Assembly: GCF_000143765.1 (NCBI RefSeq)
Contig: NZ_GL379770.1
Location: 806,001-870,000 of the forward strand
DNA length: 64,000 nucleotides
DNA from: Sphingobacterium spiritivorum ATCC 33861
GTDB taxonomy: Bacteria > Bacteroidota > Bacteroidia > Sphingobacteriales > Sphingobacteriaceae
Reading direction: 5' to 3'
The notes under the pieces are model-generated. The model saw nothing but the letters and a program-made list of their open reading frames with translations. It searched no databases and was not told the DNA's origin. The position numbers and the translations under genes were made by a program. This document shows, one piece after another, positions 62,541 through 64,000 of the stretch (the first letter of the stretch is position 1; every line of letters starts with the position of its first letter).

Positions 62541-63872
62541 ATGAGTAAATCACAACATGATTCATGGAGCAAAGGCCAGGTCTTTGCTCTGTTTGCAGCC
62601 TTTATATTTTTTGGTTTGTTGAGTATTCCCTTCAATCCGGTAATCTTTGCGGACATAAGCCGTAAGTTACTGAGCATTGAAAGTTTTTATCAACTCGCAA
62701 CATATCATACTTCGTTCTTCTCGGAAGATCAGCATGTCGGACTTCAACTGGAAGGCTATCTTAACTGGATAATTGCACTTGTTGTTGCGCTGGCAGGTGC
62801 GGTATTACTGCAGATTCTGTCTAAGCGGGAAGTGGCTGCCGACCGCTTGTATTATGTATTAAGGGTCTTGTTACGGTATCGGTTGGCCATAGCTTTATTG
62901 GCTACGGGTATTGTTAAGCTGTTTCCTGTTTTGCTGCCACTGCCCACTCTGAGTGATCTGCATACAGATTATGGTGACTTTTTACCCTGGAAAGTCTATT
63001 TTCTGAGTACATCTGTCAGTTCCGCAGGATATGTACCCGCACTGGGTCTGGTGGAAATTGTTGCGGCAGTTTTGCTGTTGTTTCGTAAAACAACTGCTAT
63101 AGGTGCGGCGATAGCACTATGTCTGTTGCTCAATATAGTATTGGCCAACTATGCATATGGAATAGGGGAGCAGGTCTATAGTTCATTCCTATTGTTGCTG
63201 TCCTTTGCTATTTTATGGTATGATCTTCCCAGACTTTACAGCCTGCTCTTTCTGGAAAAATATACTGTTGCAGATACTTTTGAACCTGTATACAGTACCC
63301 GCGGTCAGCAATACAGAAAGTGGCTGAAAATAGCTGTACTTGTGTCTACGCTGTTATTAACAGGAGGTATTTACCGGATATGGTCTTATGAGCGCTATCC
63401 TTACCCCGAGCAGGCCGGGCTGGAAGATGCTGCAGGCTATTATAATGTTAGCCATTTTGTTCTGAACGGAGATACAGCAGCCTATTCTTTAGAGGATGAG
63501 AAGCGATGGAGAAATGTGGTATTTGAAAAGTGGAATACGCTGAGTGTCCGCAACAATAATCCGGCAATCATAGATAGTCTGCGTCCCAAAATTGTTTATC
63601 AGCCGGATAGTTTACGCAATTTCGAACACTTGGGTAACGGCGGTCGTCATTTCTACCGATACGAAATCAGAGATGGAGGACGCCGTATTGAACTGCAGAA
63701 TAAGGTTGTGAAAGATGATCGCTGCGTTTTTCAGGTGGAGCGACACGGAAAGGATCAGCTTATCCTCACCGGTGTGTCTGCCTCTCAGGATTCCCTGAAA
63801 ATCACACTGCAGCGTACTCCAAAAGAATATTTACTCTACAAGGGTCGTCGTCATCCTATAAAAATCTATTAA
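62541..63872 (+). CDS. DoxX/MauE-like membrane protein with C-terminal extracytoplasmic domain
   Basis: 443 residues. Helices at about 14-32 (VFALFAAFIFFGLLSIPF), 74-95, 112-135 (ALLATGIVKLFPVLLP), 155-225 (several, including GLVEIVAAVLLLFRKTTAIG and LLLNIVLANYAYG) and 263-283, then about 150 residues of soluble domain. The core resembles DoxX/TQO-small-subunit proteins, which act in quinone-linked sulfur or redox metabolism, but this is a distant likeness. Being in the SusCD operon with another such gene it may provide the inner-membrane or redox step for the imported compound. Confidence 0.65.
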   Translation: MSKSQHDSWSKGQVFALFAAFIFFGLLSIPFNPVIFADISRKLLSIESFYQLATYHTSFFSEDQHVGLQLEGYLNWIIALVVALAGAVLLQILSKREVAADRLYYVLRVLLRYRLAIALLATGIVKLFPVLLPLPTLSDLHTDYGDFLPWKVYFLSTSVSSAGYVPALGLVEIVAAVLLLFRKTTAIGAAIALCLLLNIVLANYAYGIGEQVYSSFLLLLSFAILWYDLPRLYSLLFLEKYTVADTFEPVYSTRGQQYRKWLKIAVLVSTLLLTGGIYRIWSYERYPYPEQAGLEDAAGYYNVSHFVLNGDTAAYSLEDEKRWRNVVFEKWNTLSVRNNNPAIIDSLRPKIVYQPDSLRNFEHLGNGGRHFYRYEIRDGGRRIELQNKVVKDDRCVFQVERHGKDQLILTGVSASQDSLKITLQRTPKEYLLYKGRRHPIKIY

Positions 63873-63877
63873 CAGTT

Positions 63878-64000
63878 ATGACACAAAGCACTATTATCGA
63901 ACCGGGATATGTGAAAACGTCCATAGACCGATGGGATTCGGGTAGAAATATTATCTTCCGATTCTTCTTTATATTTATTCTGCTCTTTATTATTCCTGTA
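63878..64000 (+). CDS. DoxX-like membrane protein, N-terminal part (3' end outside window)
   Basis: ATG at 63878, 5 bp after the preceding stop; 41 codons are visible and the frame stays open. The start MTQSTIIEPGYVKTS is followed by RFFFIFILLFIIPV, a first transmembrane helix of the sort seen in DoxX-family proteins of Sphingobacteria. Family assignment is tentative because so little is present. Confidence 0.5.
   Translation, partial: MTQSTIIEPGYVKTSIDRWDSGRNIIFRFFFIFILLFIIPV

Noticed and set aside
1..64000. Prophage, integrative element or attachment site
   Set aside because: No integrase, tRNA target, phage structural or conjugation gene is visible.

Overview
The window looks like chromosome of a Sphingobacteriaceae member (Bacteroidota), most likely Sphingobacterium or a close relative. 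Reasons: five SusC/RagA-type or TonB-dependent receptors carrying CarboxypepD_reg/plug architecture, four SusD/RagB lipoproteins, three FecI-type sigma / FecR anti-sigma pairs, DUF1735, DUF4302, DUF4369 and DUF4974 domains, -7 elements of the TAnnTTTG type, and the near absence of strong Shine-Dalgarno sites. I found no rRNA, tRNA, CRISPR array or intact insertion sequence.

Layout. 1-5.4 kb: end of a Gfo/Idh/MocA oxidoreductase, a WG-repeat secreted protein, a PorE-like TPR/PD40/OmpA protein and a NupG-like permease, followed by two copies of a palindromic intergenic repeat and an unrecognised gene (5758-6357, -). 6.7-14.7 kb: sigma-FecR-TonB receptor-beta-helix lipoprotein-unknown lipoprotein-small helical protein. 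14.8-17.6 kb: S41 peptidase, then an Rrf2 regulator and a cupin, divergent from a group III truncated haemoglobin across a shared dyad operator. 18.3-31.0 kb: a polysaccharide utilisation locus (PUL) of the high-mannose N-glycan type: Ig-like surface protein, an orphan FecR C-terminal domain, SusC, SusD, a degenerate GH18, a DUF1735-LamG protein, an active-looking DUF1735-GH18, and a DUF1735-discoidin protein, closed by a terminator. 31.1-41.2 kb (-): DUF4369 lipoprotein, then sigma-FecR-SusC-SusD-zinc metallohydrolase-DUF4302. 41.5-53.1 kb: zinc alcohol dehydrogenase (-); sigma, a small membrane protein, FecR, SusC, SusD and two endonuclease/exonuclease/phosphatase-fold lipoproteins (+); DinB and Crp/Fnr genes (-). 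53.1-57.4 kb: an AT-rich gap with a candidate small RNA and the remnant of a Crp/Fnr gene, then a PepSY membrane protein and a siderophore-type receptor (-). 57.4-64 kb: a Cys-rich leader peptide and structured leader RNA ahead of SusC-SusD-DoxX-like-DoxX-like (truncated by the window edge).

How the parts fit. The sigma/FecR modules serve receptors that carry an STN signalling domain. The receptor at 58058 lacks STN and has no sigma/FecR partner; instead it is preceded by a 27-codon reading frame ending C-S-P-M-C-M-C (CxxxCxC) and by RNA with competing pairings. That is the best candidate here for an undescribed regulatory system. The N-glycan PUL receptor has STN but no sigma/FecR neighbour, only a secreted stand-alone FecR C-terminal (DUF4974) domain, which is the second candidate. 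A third theme is that two unrelated loci each carry a lipoprotein paralogue of their enzyme with the catalytic residues replaced (GH18 at 25873, EEP fold at 50175), which suggests enzyme folds recruited as surface binding proteins.

All functions are read from sequence by eye; no database search was run.
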